A stretch of DNA of 64,000 bases from Campanula takesimana (lineage: Eukaryota; Streptophyta; Magnoliopsida; Asterales; Campanulaceae), in the NCBI GenBank assembly GCA_026119855.1, contig JAOWBW010000220.1, positions 116,828-180,827 on the forward strand, in the 5' to 3' direction. Positions 33,250 through 44,056 of this stretch are shown here, one piece after another. The notes under the pieces were generated by a model. It saw only the letters and a list, made by a program, of their open reading frames with translations. It was not told the DNA's origin and ran no database searches. The first letter of the stretch is position 1; each line of letters opens with the position of its first letter. The position numbers and the translations under genes were made by a program.

Positions 33250-35769
33250 TGACACGCCCCCAGGTCCCGGGATCCCCTAATAGAACCTCGAACCTGGATG
33301 GGAGTGCCTAACGGGAAACAAGAAACTTAACAAGAAACTTAATGACATTTGTTTAACAAACTGACATGATATATATTCTAGAGTAAGGAGCTATACTAGC
33401 TCACAACACGAGTTCTAGACAAGAAAATTTAAAACCAAACTTAATACATACACAGCGGAAACATGCCTAGCACATAAGCTGGCATTAAGAGTACTATACA
33501 AGATGTCTAGTGACAACAAGAACTAAACAAGACTGTCTACCCCAAAATAAGGAGTTATACAACCCAATACATCGTCCTCACCAAGAGTAAAAGGACACAA
33601 GCCCCAAAATAATCACGACCTGCGAAGCAAGCTCCCAACTATGTCGAGCCTCACTGCGCACTATCCTTCTTTTCCTGGGGGGGGGAGCAAATAAAGGGTG
33701 AGATAAATCTCAGTAAGCTATTAGATGCAACTACATGACATGTTATCATGCAATTCAAGTAGATACTCAAATAATCATATCTCAAGTATCATCAGGTAAC
33801 AAGTATATGAGAGGATAATCCACTCATCAAGTAGCACATAAAGCTAAACAAGCAAGTTATAAGAATATTGCTTCCTTCCTTATTCCTCCCAAGAATACCA
33901 TTGTTGTCGAAGCTTGTATTACTTTGACATCACGATCAATAACAGGAACTGATTATTCAGTATATATCAGAAGACCCGGTAACCAGTGTCATTCTCAATA
34001 TCAGTACTCATGATTATTCATGAGGTGTTCGGGACGGGAATTAGCATTCACTTAAGTCAGGCTTATTGCTCCAACTAAGGAAGCTATGCCCTTACTATGG
34101 CCGGTAGTAAGGGGTCGGGCGGAAATACATAGGGACCCGATTGTCACTTAAACCCCAGCTCTCGCGACAAGCGTGAACCTATACATTTTCGAACAAGCAA
34201 GGAGAACCAGCTGGACTCACACAAGAAAGTACAAGTAGATATTTACTTGAACAACGGGAGAGGAACTAATCCAAATGTAGTGGACTAGCTCAACAAGGAA
34301 CATGCTTCAAGTAATCAAGAAGTCACCTTGTTATCAAGCAACTATATGCAATGTTTGCACATACACAACAAGAACATGTCTCATACACGTTAGTGCTTAT
34401 TCATAGCACTTTCTAGTTCACTACCATACATATGTATTGGTGTCGAGTCAAGTACAAGATTTTATTATCTTATATTCAAGTCTTAATCCATTTTTATGGA
34501 TGTTCAAATCACGTACAAGCTTTTAATGTCTTATACTTCACGTTATAACTTCCAATCTTTGGACATTCAAGCAAGTATAAGAGTTATACATTTACTCTTA
34601 CCAAATCCCAATCCTATTCTTAGGATGTTCAAGTCTAAGACCTTGTTCTAATGCCCCTAAGGTGCACAATCATCGGATTCACAACAAGTATAACACATTA
34701 GTGCTTGTTCATAGCACTTTCAAGACATAAAGAAGAGATACTACTCTTATACTTATGTTCTCATTTTGATCTAATGAGTATACATGTTTAAGACCAAGTC
34801 TGATGCCCCTAAAGTATCACAACACTTGCTAGGACATCTTATACTAAGGTTATATACCTTAATTAGGGTTACTTCCAACTTATACAAACTTTAAACAAAA
34901 TCTTTGTTTTTTCAGACAACTGTGCGGTCGCCCACAATGGACTGTGCGGCCGCACACAACCAAGTCAATTTCTTTGAAAAACCCTTCAGAAAGATGTGCG
35001 GTCGCCCAGGTATTTTTGTGCGGTCGCACAATGTACTAAAATGCGAAAATTCCATTTCTTTCCCAGTTTAAGAATTGTCCGTCCCAAAACGTAGGAGTAA
35101 CTTTTTATCAACAATTTCACATACCCAGAAAGCATTAACAAGCTCAAAACTAACTCTTTCATTTTCTTTCATTATTTCCCACAGAGGATTATTACTCCCT
35201 TTGTCCCAAATTTACAAGTACCACGAAAATCACCCCAAACACAAAATTAACAATCACAAGTATCGAGAATAACATTTATGCATGTTATTACAAGTAAGGG
35301 GGAGCTAATAACTTACCTAGTCAAAATTCAAGTTGACCAAAACTTATTTCTGTTCGGCCTGGAACGCTCTATTCAACGCCACGAATATTAATCCGGGATC
35401 AGAATCAAGAACGGAGGGATAATTAAACTCGAGGAGTCGGGAATAGGGAAAACTTTCAACCCTAACTTTGGAACAGAGGGAGAGAGCGTAAAGAAATTTG
35501 GGAATAATGACCCAGAGAAGAAGGTAAAACAAGGTTATCTAACAACTTTCCAGGAATTGCACTTAGGCCCCTCAAGTTTCACTTTTAACAAAAAGACCCC
35601 TGAAGTCAAATTTTCACAAATGACCCAAAAGTCAAAACTAGACATTTAACCACCTTAATATTCTAAAGCAGTTAAAACTTTAACCCAAGTAAAACTAGCA
35701 CATAATATGCAAGTTCAAGTATTTAACAAGTATGTCAAATATTTAACAGGAAATTCGATGGGCGTTACA
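33250..35769 (-). repeat. 5' LTR of Tekay copy 1
   Basis: 2520 bp, almost identical to 26144-28664; it carries the promoter side of the element. The outer end abuts target duplication AAACC at 35770-35774. Confidence 0.96.
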
Positions 35770-36835
35770 AAACCTACACCCACTTGATTTCTATCACGGC
35801 ATCAAATAGATATATTAATCAAAATAGTAGTCAATGTATCAATGCCCGAGTCACTGTAACAATAGATACCCAGAAATTCTAAAGCCAATTTATATCTTAA
35901 CATATAACTGAAACTAAATAATTTAGAATGAAGAATATTTTGATAAACAAGAATAAGAAATAATGGAAGAATTAAATCTATAGCATAGAGATCAAGTATT
36001 GTTACTACCAATTCATGAATCTAAGAAATTAGCTACTAATAAGAATAAAATCAAGAACAAGAAAAATAATAAAGAACATCAAAACCTGTGATTAAATTGA
36101 TGAATCCTTGTTACAACCTTGAATTCTTGAATAAAACATGTTTAAAGTATAGTGGATGAAGTGTTATATTTATACTAGGGCTAAGGAGGTATAAAAATAT
36201 GAAAAACCCTAGGATTCATTGTTGAAAAAGGATAAATAAAGTGCTGGTGGCCGAATTCCCCAAGAGCCCTCAGTATTTTTGAGTTTCCAGAAAAGTCCTC
36301 CAAAAATTCCAGAAAAGCCCCTGGAATTTTGGAAATTACTTAAAAGCCCAACAATTTTTAGAAATTCCTCTAAATTCCCTGACCAAATTCCCCTATGGTC
36401 CCTCGCAGCTGGATTGGTGCGTGCGCTCTTGAATTCCAGAAGGTCTGGAGTTTTGATCTGGTGTGGGTGCGCGCGCCCTAAGCTTGGTGTGCGTGCGCAC
36501 CCTTTGCTTCGCGGCTTGTACATTTTACGCGCAATCTTCCGGAGGCCATAACTTCTTCATACGAACTCCGATTTGGACGTGTAAACTATCGTTGGAAAGC
36601 TATTTTCGAGTACTATCCAATGGAATTGATTAATCAGTGGTCACATCTCCTTTATCTTTATGTTCTGGTCCATGCTTTATCCTTCTTTTTCGCACTTTAA
36701 CGTACAAGAATTCATGCATTCTTTTGCTCCTTCCCTATACTCATAAACACTCCATAAACCATCAAATCACCCAAGGTTGAGCATCTAATAAGTCATATAA
36801 GTATATGATTTGGATGGGTAAAAACACATCCATCA

Positions 36836-38390
36836 AATACCTCCAAACTTATCTTTTGCTCGTCCTCGAGTAAAACAAAACATACATATATAAAACTATA
36901 AAACTACAAAAACCAAAAACAATAAAAAAATATTTTTGAGATGTTCTCTATACATATGAGAGTCGTTAACCAAAAGTCTCAGGGTTCCTCACACAAGTAC
37001 CATTAAATAGGTACCATTGAAAACCCAAGTTGCAACACATACACACTACTAACTCGTTTGATTTTCCACCGCAGCATGATAGGATGAGTGAAGAGGTGAT
37101 CAATGCGACCAAAATAAGATTAGTTTATAGGATCACTTAAGTTAATTCTCTTATTCCACAAATGACAATGATGATGCACGTTAACCAAATCAAGGACACT
37201 CATAATCATGTATACACAGTTGTCAACCCGGTTACTGATATTGAACGAAAATATGGCATAAAGTTTAAGCACACAAACGTGCAAGGCTAGGTTCACGGTT
37301 ACAAATGAAGGTAAAGACATACGAAGTTAAGGAAGTGGACTAAGAAGTCTTCTACAATATGTATATCCTCACAATATGTTAACACTCTCCGCTCCCCAAA
37401 TTCCCACACTGTCTCACCCCCAAACTTGAACTTTTATATAATTGCATGGGGTGAGATATGTTTCCCTATTTCTGTTGCCTTTCACTATCATCACTTCAAC
37501 ACATTAAGGGACAAACTTTTTCTAATTTTTTTTTTATCCCTACTTACACAAGACAAATGTGTGCTTATTTAATCACCTTGCACACTCCTCAATGATCATT
37601 TTTTTTTATGCTTGCCCTTTCTTTTCATTACATACGCCTATTTCATATCTTTGGCCATAAACCATAATTCCCCAAATCATTCTCCAAATTTCTAACCATA
37701 AATTCCCATCATTCCCTAATCCACTTCCTCGGCAAGGTGAGTTTAACCTATTCTAAGTGCAAAAGGGTAGGAAATCGGGTATCAAAAGAAGGTGAACGGC
37801 GATCTTTAATGTGCCATTCTTTCATCCATTACTAGGCTCAAACGGGTGTTCTAGCGATGATTTTATTTAAGTGACTAGATAGACAAAATAAGGCCAAGAA
37901 AAGGGTTTAGAAAGAAATTCCATAAATACCGAATAACCTATTGACTTGTTATTGACAACCATGCAACAATGTTCTAGGGTCCCAGAACATACACTAAGTG
38001 ATCCCATAAATTATTCTTATTTTGATAACATGATCATGGAAAGAAAATGTAATTGAGAGGTGGTGTAATCATGCCTTTAGTAGTGCTAATGCAGTCCCAA
38101 CTCCAGGTTAAACAATAGCACCCATAATGGCTAATAAAAACAAACCCTCGGATCATCACCGACCATGGCCAACATCCCAAAATACAAAGAGAACAAAATT
38201 TTTAAAATTTTTCTATTTTTTTGGAGGGTGACAACTATATACACTCCCCTATAAACCCACAAACTCGGGGAGATGCCTACCCCCAAACTCAAAACATGCT
38301 ATGTCCTCATAGCATCAGGAACTAAAGCATGCTTTGGGTTCGAAGGATGGCATGACACAACAAAATGATAAAATGAAAGTAAAATAAATG
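36836..38390 (-). other. 3' non-coding interior of the Athila-like element
   Basis: No coding signal. Next to the LTR the minus strand reads AAGTTTGGAGGTATT (36836-36850), the likely polypurine tract. A similar CAAGTTTGGGGGTGAG stretch lies near 37418-37433. The rest is AT-rich. Confidence 0.7.
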
Positions 38391-39458
38391 TTACCTAGTT
38401 GGGTTGCCTCCCAACAAGCGCATTTGGTTAAGGTCGTTAGCCCGACCGTTGCCCAGTTTGGATTTCACCTTTCTTCCTTTGGCCCACTTTGCATTCTCGC
38501 GGGTCCTTATCTTCAGCTCGAGCCCCATGTACATTCCCCTTTTTATTTTATCATTTAGTGCCACAGGGAATTGTTGGCATCTTCGCTTCTTGGGCTCTTC
38601 CACTTGTGGCCTCTCACCACCTTTTCCACTATTACAAGAAGGAAGGGGTACCATAATGATGATCACGTTTTCATTGGGACCGCTACGGGTAGTCTCATTC
38701 ATATCATGAACTTCCTCACTATCCCTCTTCTCACCACCATATAAAGCAAACTCAAGCTCCTCAATAGCTATCTCATGCCATGTTTTCTCCACCGTTTTTG
38801 TTTCCTTCACATCCTCTGTACAACCACTCGCATCATCAAAAGAGGAACCATCTTTAGAGTCAACATTGGAGATTTCATAGACAAAATTCTCCTTTGCATC
38901 TTCCAAAGGTTTCTCTTCGAGTGACTGATCCGTAGCGGAAACATTAGAGATTTCATAGACAAAATTCTCTTCAGCGTCCTCCACGGTTTGCTCTCCATAT
39001 TGTGGTGGTGGTTTAAAATATGGCTCAAAAAATGAGTCATAGACACACTCTTCCCCATCATCATTTAGATACCAAACCAGGGTTGAAGGTTGCTCTTCCC
39101 CTTGCGTCTGTGTAGGAGTAGTATCCGGCTCACGGTTCCTCAACATCTCTAACATTGTGATCATGTGTTCCTCCATCCTTTCCATAGTCTCCTTCAATGC
39201 TTGTTTTAGAGGTTGTGGAGGTATTGGGGCACAGTATGTTGGCGCTTGATTATTCCAAGTCATGTTTGCATGATTTTCCCACCCTTGACTATAAGAGTAT
39301 GGGGGAGGGTCATATTGTGGTTGCCATGACTCGAAATAATTTCTTGTTTGAACCTGTGGATAATACTCAGAAAAATATGTCCTAAACGGACACTGATTAG
39401 TAGTATGAGAATAAAATCCACAATTCAGACACGACTCATACATGTTGTACTGGTTCAT
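38391..39458 (-). CDS. Gag-like zinc-knuckle protein of the Athila-like element, 355 residues
   Basis: Starts at ATG 39458, about 120 bases after the primer site. Residues 10-23 form a CX2CX4HX4C knuckle (CLNCGFYSHTTNQC), as in retroviral nucleocapsid. An aromatic, Gln/Pro/Tyr-rich stretch follows (about 25-85), then a helical Met/Glu segment and a long acidic part holding a duplicated motif EDA(E/K)ENFVYEISNV about 30 residues apart. The C-terminal 60 residues are basic. The knuckle at the N-terminus is unusual: in a normal Gag it follows the capsid domain, so this may be a Gag that has lost its capsid part. No protease or polymerase motif is present. The open frame in a pol-less element hints at a use, perhaps RNA binding; this is inference. 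Confidence 0.7.
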   Translation of the reverse strand: MNQYNMYESCLNCGFYSHTTNQCPFRTYFSEYYPQVQTRNYFESWQPQYDPPPYSYSQGWENHANMTWNNQAPTYCAPIPPQPLKQALKETMERMEEHMITMLEMLRNREPDTTPTQTQGEEQPSTLVWYLNDDGEECVYDSFFEPYFKPPPQYGEQTVEDAEENFVYEISNVSATDQSLEEKPLEDAKENFVYEISNVDSKDGSSFDDASGCTEDVKETKTVEKTWHEIAIEELEFALYGGEKRDSEEVHDMNETTRSGPNENVIIIMVPLPSCNSGKGGERPQVEEPKKRRCQQFPVALNDKIKRGMYMGLELKIRTRENAKWAKGRKVKSKLGNGRANDLNQMRLLGGNPTR

Positions 39459-39579
39459 TCTATGAGTCTTTGAGTATACAATAAAGAAATAAATACTAAA
39501 AAAAACTAACTAAAAAAAAATAAGAAAAACAAAAGAAAAATATTTACACTACCTAAACAAACTTGTTAACCTAATCAAG

Positions 39580-39597
39580 TCCCCGGCAACGGCGCCA
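39580..39597 (-). promoter_or_regulatory. Primer binding site, tRNA-Asp type
   Basis: Minus strand TGGCGCCGTTGCCGGGGA, six bases from the LTR end. This primer site is common in Athila-lineage elements. Confidence 0.93.
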
Positions 39598-39603
39598 AAA
39601 ACT

Positions 39604-41139
39604 TGATGGAGAAAATCTCCCTCTAATTAAATTACCTAGCAAGTGTACTAGTTACCGGTGTAGTAGTATGCACAAGCAAGTGTCGAATCCACAGAGACTA
39701 GATTGGAAAACAAGAATGTATATTAAAACTAGAAAAATAAATAAATGGGGTTTTGGTTTTTTATTAATTTAACTACTAAAACAATAATTTAAATTAAACT
39801 AAGAAAATAAATAAAAGCAAGATTAACGAATAGATTCACGAATTGGATTCACAAATACTTTCACTCTATGCTATGCTCCTAATGAAAAGATCAATCTCTT
39901 TCTTGGGTTCGTTCACAAAAGTAAAAATTGGGACGGTGAGGCGGCCGGATTGCAATCTATTTCTCTCTAACTAATCACACTTCGCAAATCAAGTCCATGT
40001 AATTATTTAAAGAGTTATTAAGTTCTAAAGAACAAATAAACCTACACCCACTTGATTTCTATCACGGCATCAAATAGATATATTAATCAAAATAGTAGTC
40101 AATGTATCAATGCCCGACTCATTGTAACAATAGATACCCAGAAATTCTAAAGCCAATTTATATCTTAACATATAACTGAAACTAAAGAATTTAGAATGAA
40201 GAATATTTTGATAAACAAGAATAAGAAATAATGGAAGAATTAAATCTATAGCATAGAGATCAAGTATTGTTACTACCAATTCATGAATCTAAGAAATTAG
40301 CTACTAATAAGAATAAAATCAAGAACAAGAAAAATAATAAAGAACATCAAAACCTGTGATTAAATTGATGAATCCTTGTTACAACCTTGAATTCTTGAAT
40401 AAAACATGTTTAAAGTATAGTGGATGAAGTGTTATATTTATACTAGGGCTAAGGAGGTGTAAAAATATGAAAAACCCTAGGATTCATTGTTGAAAAAGGA
40501 TAAATAAAGTGCTGGTGGCCGAATTCCCCAGGAGCCCTTGGTATTTTTGAGTTTCCAGAAAAGTCCTCCAAAAATTCCCCAAAGGTCCTCAAAAAATTCC
40601 AGAAAAGCCCCTGGAATTTTGGAAATTACTTAAAAGCCCAATATTTTTTAGAAATTCCTCTAAAGTCCCTGACCAAATTCCCCTATGGTCCCTCGCAGGA
40701 GCGCGCGCTCTAGCTGGATTGGTGCGTGCGCTCTTGAATTCCAGAAGGTCTGGAGTTTTGATCTGGTGTGGGTGCGCGCGCCCTAAGCTTGGTGTGCGTG
40801 CGCACCCTTTGCTTCGCGGCTTGTACATTTTACGCGCAATCTTCCGGAGGCCATAACTTCTTCATACGAACTCCGATTTGGACGTGTAAACTATCGTTGG
40901 AAATCTATTTTCGAGTACTATCCAATGGAATTGATTAATCAGTGGTCACATCTCTTTATCTTTATGTTCTGGTCCGTGCTTTATCCTTCTTTTTCGCACT
41001 TTAACGTACAAGAATCCATGCATTCTTTTGCTCCTTCCCTATACTCATAAACACTCCATAAACCATAAAATCACCCAAGGTTGAGCATCTAATAAGTCAT
41101 ATAAGTATATGATTTGGATGGGTAAAAACAAATCCATCA
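39604..41139 (-). repeat. 5' LTR of the Athila-like element, intact
   Basis: 1536 bp. It shows the uninterrupted sequence of the site used by Tekay copy 1 in the other LTR (AAACC once at 40038-40042). It includes a GC-rich block at about 40696-40806 with GCGCGC palindromes and a TATA-like box at 40433-40442. Confidence 0.94.
40433..40442 (-). promoter_or_regulatory. Probable TATA box of the Athila-like element
   Basis: Minus strand TATAAATATA after CCTAG, about 700 bases into the LTR; also present in the partner LTR at 36165-36174. Position and sequence fit an LTR promoter, but no start site can be shown. Confidence 0.45.
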
Positions 41140-41144
41140 TCTGT

Positions 41145-42181
41145 TCATACCAATCCAAGTAAGCTGTGGTTAAGACCGTGCTAGCCACACTCCTGAGAAG
41201 TACCCGAGCCGGAAAGAGGGAATACGCCCACGACCGAGTAAAGAATGAAATGGTGGATGAATCCCACATATATAATGGCAAAGGTCTCAAGTGCTCCAGG
41301 TTAACACCCGACCACTCCGACAAGGGAGTCTGCAATAATCCAAATTGTCTAAGAACCAACGAAGGGATGTAGAAAGACGATCCCTAGAGCCCCGAAACCT
41401 GAACAATGGGAGAGCCATCCTGATGCTCCCTCACGGAGCCAATGTGCCAATACGGGACCCACTAGCGAATCTGTGAGATCTGGAGCTGAACCATGTATGC
41501 CTCCCAATCACCTTGAGCAAAATCCAAAAGAATACTCCTCAAAGAGTAGGACCACGGTTTGTGAGAAAGAGGAGCCTCGGGCACGGCCATCAACCTTTCC
41601 CTTAATCAGATGGTGAGAAGAGCGGGGCTACCACCGCGCATGAAACCATCACCTAAAGACAGACGGTCCATGCCATGAAAAGTTTCTCCCAAGATCAAGG
41701 GGACGATATCTTTCCCCGCAAGACATTCCTCGAGGACACTCAACAGAACCCTGTGGAAAGTACCCTTGGAGCCGACCATGAAGAAAAAGGAGAGAATGCA
41801 CAACCCAAAAGCATTCCAAGAAAACTCATCGGTTCGGTCCATGAACCTTTCAGGAAGGTCCGTATGATTAAGGACCATTCATTGAGCCTCTTCTAAAGGA
41901 ATACCAAGAAGAGTAACCAACCTTTCGACACACATCGTGTCACTAATCGAAGGGAGAGCAATGACTTCCGTGTCTACTCCCCCCACCAAAGCCTTGAAAT
42001 CCTCATAAGTCGGGGTGATTTCATTGTAAGAAAAGCAATACACGTGCCTCCGGATATCCCAGAAGGACACAACGGCCCTCAAAAGCTCAAGATCCTGGAT
42101 GAATTCTTTGAGAGACCAAAGGGATCTAAGCCTAAATTTGGCTTGAAAAATTTCCTTGCTCTCCCTCATTTGATACCGCAT
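41145..42181 (-). pseudogene. Tat antisense ORF, plant-mobile-domain-like, N-terminal part
   Basis: Frames 41879-42181, 41606-41878 and onward to 41145 read as one decayed protein with several stops. The first part, WDIRRHVYCFSYNEITPTYEDF (near 42010-42060), matches the pattern of the plant mobile domain (a Trp-Asp...Phe...Glu-Ile-Thr-Pro-Thr-x-Glu-Asp/Glu-Phe stretch), which is known both in host genes and in antisense ORFs of Tat elements. It ends in LDWYEQ at the insertion point, and the frame resumes at 25699. Total length would be about 465 codons. Role in the element is unknown. Confidence 0.75.
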
Positions 42182-42730
42182 CCAAAGCCTTAGGTTGCCC
42201 TAAAAGCATTTTCGATCAATTTTGGACAATTTTGGAGGTTTCTCCATAAGAAAAGGCTCCATGGAAAGATAAACATCGAAGAACGAAAGGAATGAAATGC
42301 TTCTGGACGTCAGGCTAAGTCACTTAAGAAGATGACCAGACCCAGAGCGAACTTCAATGCAAAAAAGGCACCTACTGTCCTAGCCGTACGGCTACTTTGG
42401 CCCTGACGGAATTGATGGTTTCTTGTTGGAAGGTCGGCTTTATGACCCCATTCATTCGCAGCCCTAACCATATCATAAATGTCCTGGTACTTACCCTGCC
42501 TTGGGCTTATGCAACATGAATTTGAAATTAGAAACACTCGGCAGTCATCGACGTAAGCCCAGTAAAATTAGTGAGGGTTGCCTAGTGTGAGCATACACTA
42601 GGCGGTCCCCATGCGACGTAAGCCTTTTTTGCCCGGTAGTTTGTAAGCCCGTTTTTGCCTGAAAGTGCCCGCCCGTTTGTAAGCCCATTTTTGCCTAGTA
42701 TGAGAAAGATTCCGTCCCCTAGCGAACAAT
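42182..42730 (+). other. Tat 3' region between antisense ORF and tandem repeats
   Basis: Non-coding. It has one AGCCGTACGGCT palindrome (42382-42393) and the first degenerate copies of the following repeats (AGGCGGTCCCC... near 42600). Confidence 0.6.
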
Positions 42731-43040
42731 AGGCCGTCCTTGACATAAGCCCAGTAATATTTATGAGAAATGTTGCCTTAGCGAACATTAGGCCGTCCTT
42801 GACATAAGCCCAGTAAGATTTATGAAAAATGTTGCCTTAACGAACAATAGGCCGTCCTTGACATAAGCCCAGTAAGATTTATGAAAAATGTTGCCTTAGC
42901 GAATATTAGGCCGTCCTTGACATAAGCCCAGTAAAGTCTTAGGCCGTCCTCGACATAAGCCCAGTAAAGTCTTAGGCCGTCCTTGACATAAGCCCAGTAA
43001 AGTTTTAGGCCGTCCTTGACTTAAGCCCAGTAAACTCTTG
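42731..43040 (+). repeat. Tandem repeat, 3 x 59 bp then 4 x 33 bp
   Basis: Units begin AGGCCGTCCTTGACATAAGC at 42731, 42790, 42849, 42908, 42941, 42974 and 43007. The 59-bp units carry an extra ATTTATGAAAAATGTTGCC segment that the 33-bp units lack. Tandem repeats before the 3' LTR are typical of Tat elements. Confidence 0.92.
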
Positions 43041-43223
43041 TCCCCTAGAGTGGTCCTTTTAGGTTTAGAAAACCTTGTCCCGATCGTCCTTAGTGGGATG
43101 TAAGACCAGTTTACCCGCCAAACTCCCCAAAAGTGGAGTTGACCTAAGTCAAACCTTGACTCAGAATAGTCATTATAGGTTGAAGCCTTTCTCCTTGGCA
43201 GTCCAAAATGATGTAAGACCATC

Positions 43224-43590
43224 CTTGTAAGTCAACCCTCTTCATAGATCCAAGTTGACCATGTCTCGCCTCTGACCCTGAGAGTCACGCCTTTGTCTTG
43301 TAAATCAACCCTCTCCATAGAGCCAAGTTGACCATGTCCCGCCTCTGACCCCCGAGAGTCACGCCTTTGCCTTGTAAGTCAACCCTCTCCATATACCCAA
43401 GTTGACCATGTCCCGCCTCTGACCCCCGAGAGTCACGCCTTTGTCTTGTAAGTCAACCCTCTCCATAGAGCCAAGTTGACCATGTCCCGCCTCTGGCCCT
43501 GAGAGTCACGCCTTTGTCTTGTAAATCAACCCTCTCCATAGAGCCAAGTTGACCATGTCCCGCCTCTGAACTCGTCAAGAGTCATGCCCA
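43224..43590 (+). repeat. Tandem repeat, about five copies of 73-74 bp
   Basis: Units starting CTTGTAA(G/A)TCAACCCTC at 43224, 43297, 43371, 43445 and 43518. Copies are close to identical, so the array is much younger than the surrounding Tat sequence or has been homogenised. Confidence 0.93.
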
Positions 43591-44047
43591 TTCCCCTAGG
43601 AGAGGATGACATATATCCACCCAGCCCTTAGGCTTGAGTAGCTTTGAAGTCTCTTACCCCTTTTCGAACTACGTTAGGCTTGATTCCCCGCAAACGGGAT
43701 ACGTAGGAATCCTATACCCTTAGGTCCAGCCATGCAACCAAAATCGGTCAATCCGTCCTCCCATCAGATTGGGATGCTTATTTTTATCGACAACCCCGCT
43801 TTTCCAAAGCGACGTTGCCAAGGGGCTCTGTAAGTACCCCAATCTGAAATTGACCAACTTAGAGAAACTCTTAGCACCATTCAGGGATAAACTGATAGGC
43901 TGGGACCTCACTAAGATAAACCTAAAATTCCAGGACCGCTCTGGAATTAAACTTGGAAAAATCCAGAAGCTCGCCAGGCTGAGCCGTACGGATGGTTTGG
44001 ACGCGGGAGAGCCCTAGCCGTACGGATATTATGGGTACCCTCAGTCC

Positions 44048-44056
44048 TTATAAATT
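44048..44056 (+). promoter_or_regulatory. Probable TATA box of the Tat LTR
   Basis: TTATAAATT preceded by CAGTCC. It lies between two imperfect AGCCGTACGGA motifs (43982 and 44015) and a G-run starting near 44080. Start site not shown. Confidence 0.45.

Larger units (their letters stand above)
26144..35769 (-). mobile_element. Tekay/Del chromovirus copy 1, complete and young
   Basis: 9626 bp on the minus strand with LTRs 26144-28664 and 33250-35769, target duplication AAACC (26139-26143 and 35770-35774), an initiator-Met-type primer site, a polypurine tract and one uninterrupted gag-pol frame. By eye the LTRs differ at four bases (28228/35351 region, and near 28410, 28458 and 28545) plus a G-run of 10 against 9. 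It inserted into an LTR of the Athila-like element. Copy 2 of the same family lies at 51795 in opposite orientation. Confidence 0.96.
25705..36835 (-). repeat. 3' LTR of the Athila-like element, split by Tekay copy 1
   Basis: LTR sequence is 25705-26143 plus 35775-36835, 1500 bp; the rest is Tekay copy 1 and its AAACC duplication. The intact partner at 39604-41139 shows the empty site (AAACC once, 40038-40042). Compared with that partner this copy lacks a 15-base stretch with the palindrome GAGCGCGCGCTC and a 22-base local repeat. A TATA-like TATAAATATA lies on the minus strand at 36165-36174. Confidence 0.93.
25705..41139 (-). mobile_element. Non-autonomous Athila-like LTR retrotransposon with a Gag-like ORF
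   Basis: Two LTRs of about 1.5 kb starting TGATGG and ending CCATCA on both strands, a primer site TGGCGCCGTTGCCGGGGA on the minus strand and target duplication TCTGT (25700-25704 and 41140-41144) define the element. Without Tekay copy 1 it is about 5.8 kb. The 2.77-kb interior (36836-39603) encodes one protein of 355 residues and no pol. The primer type and an LTR segment that reads GGAGTTCGTATGAAGAAG (minus strand, near 40860) resemble Athila-lineage LTRs. It sits in the antisense ORF of the Tat element. Confidence 0.92.

Noticed and set aside
42731..43590. CRISPR-like array
   Set aside because: The repeats are direct tandem units without unique spacers, in plant retrotransposon DNA.
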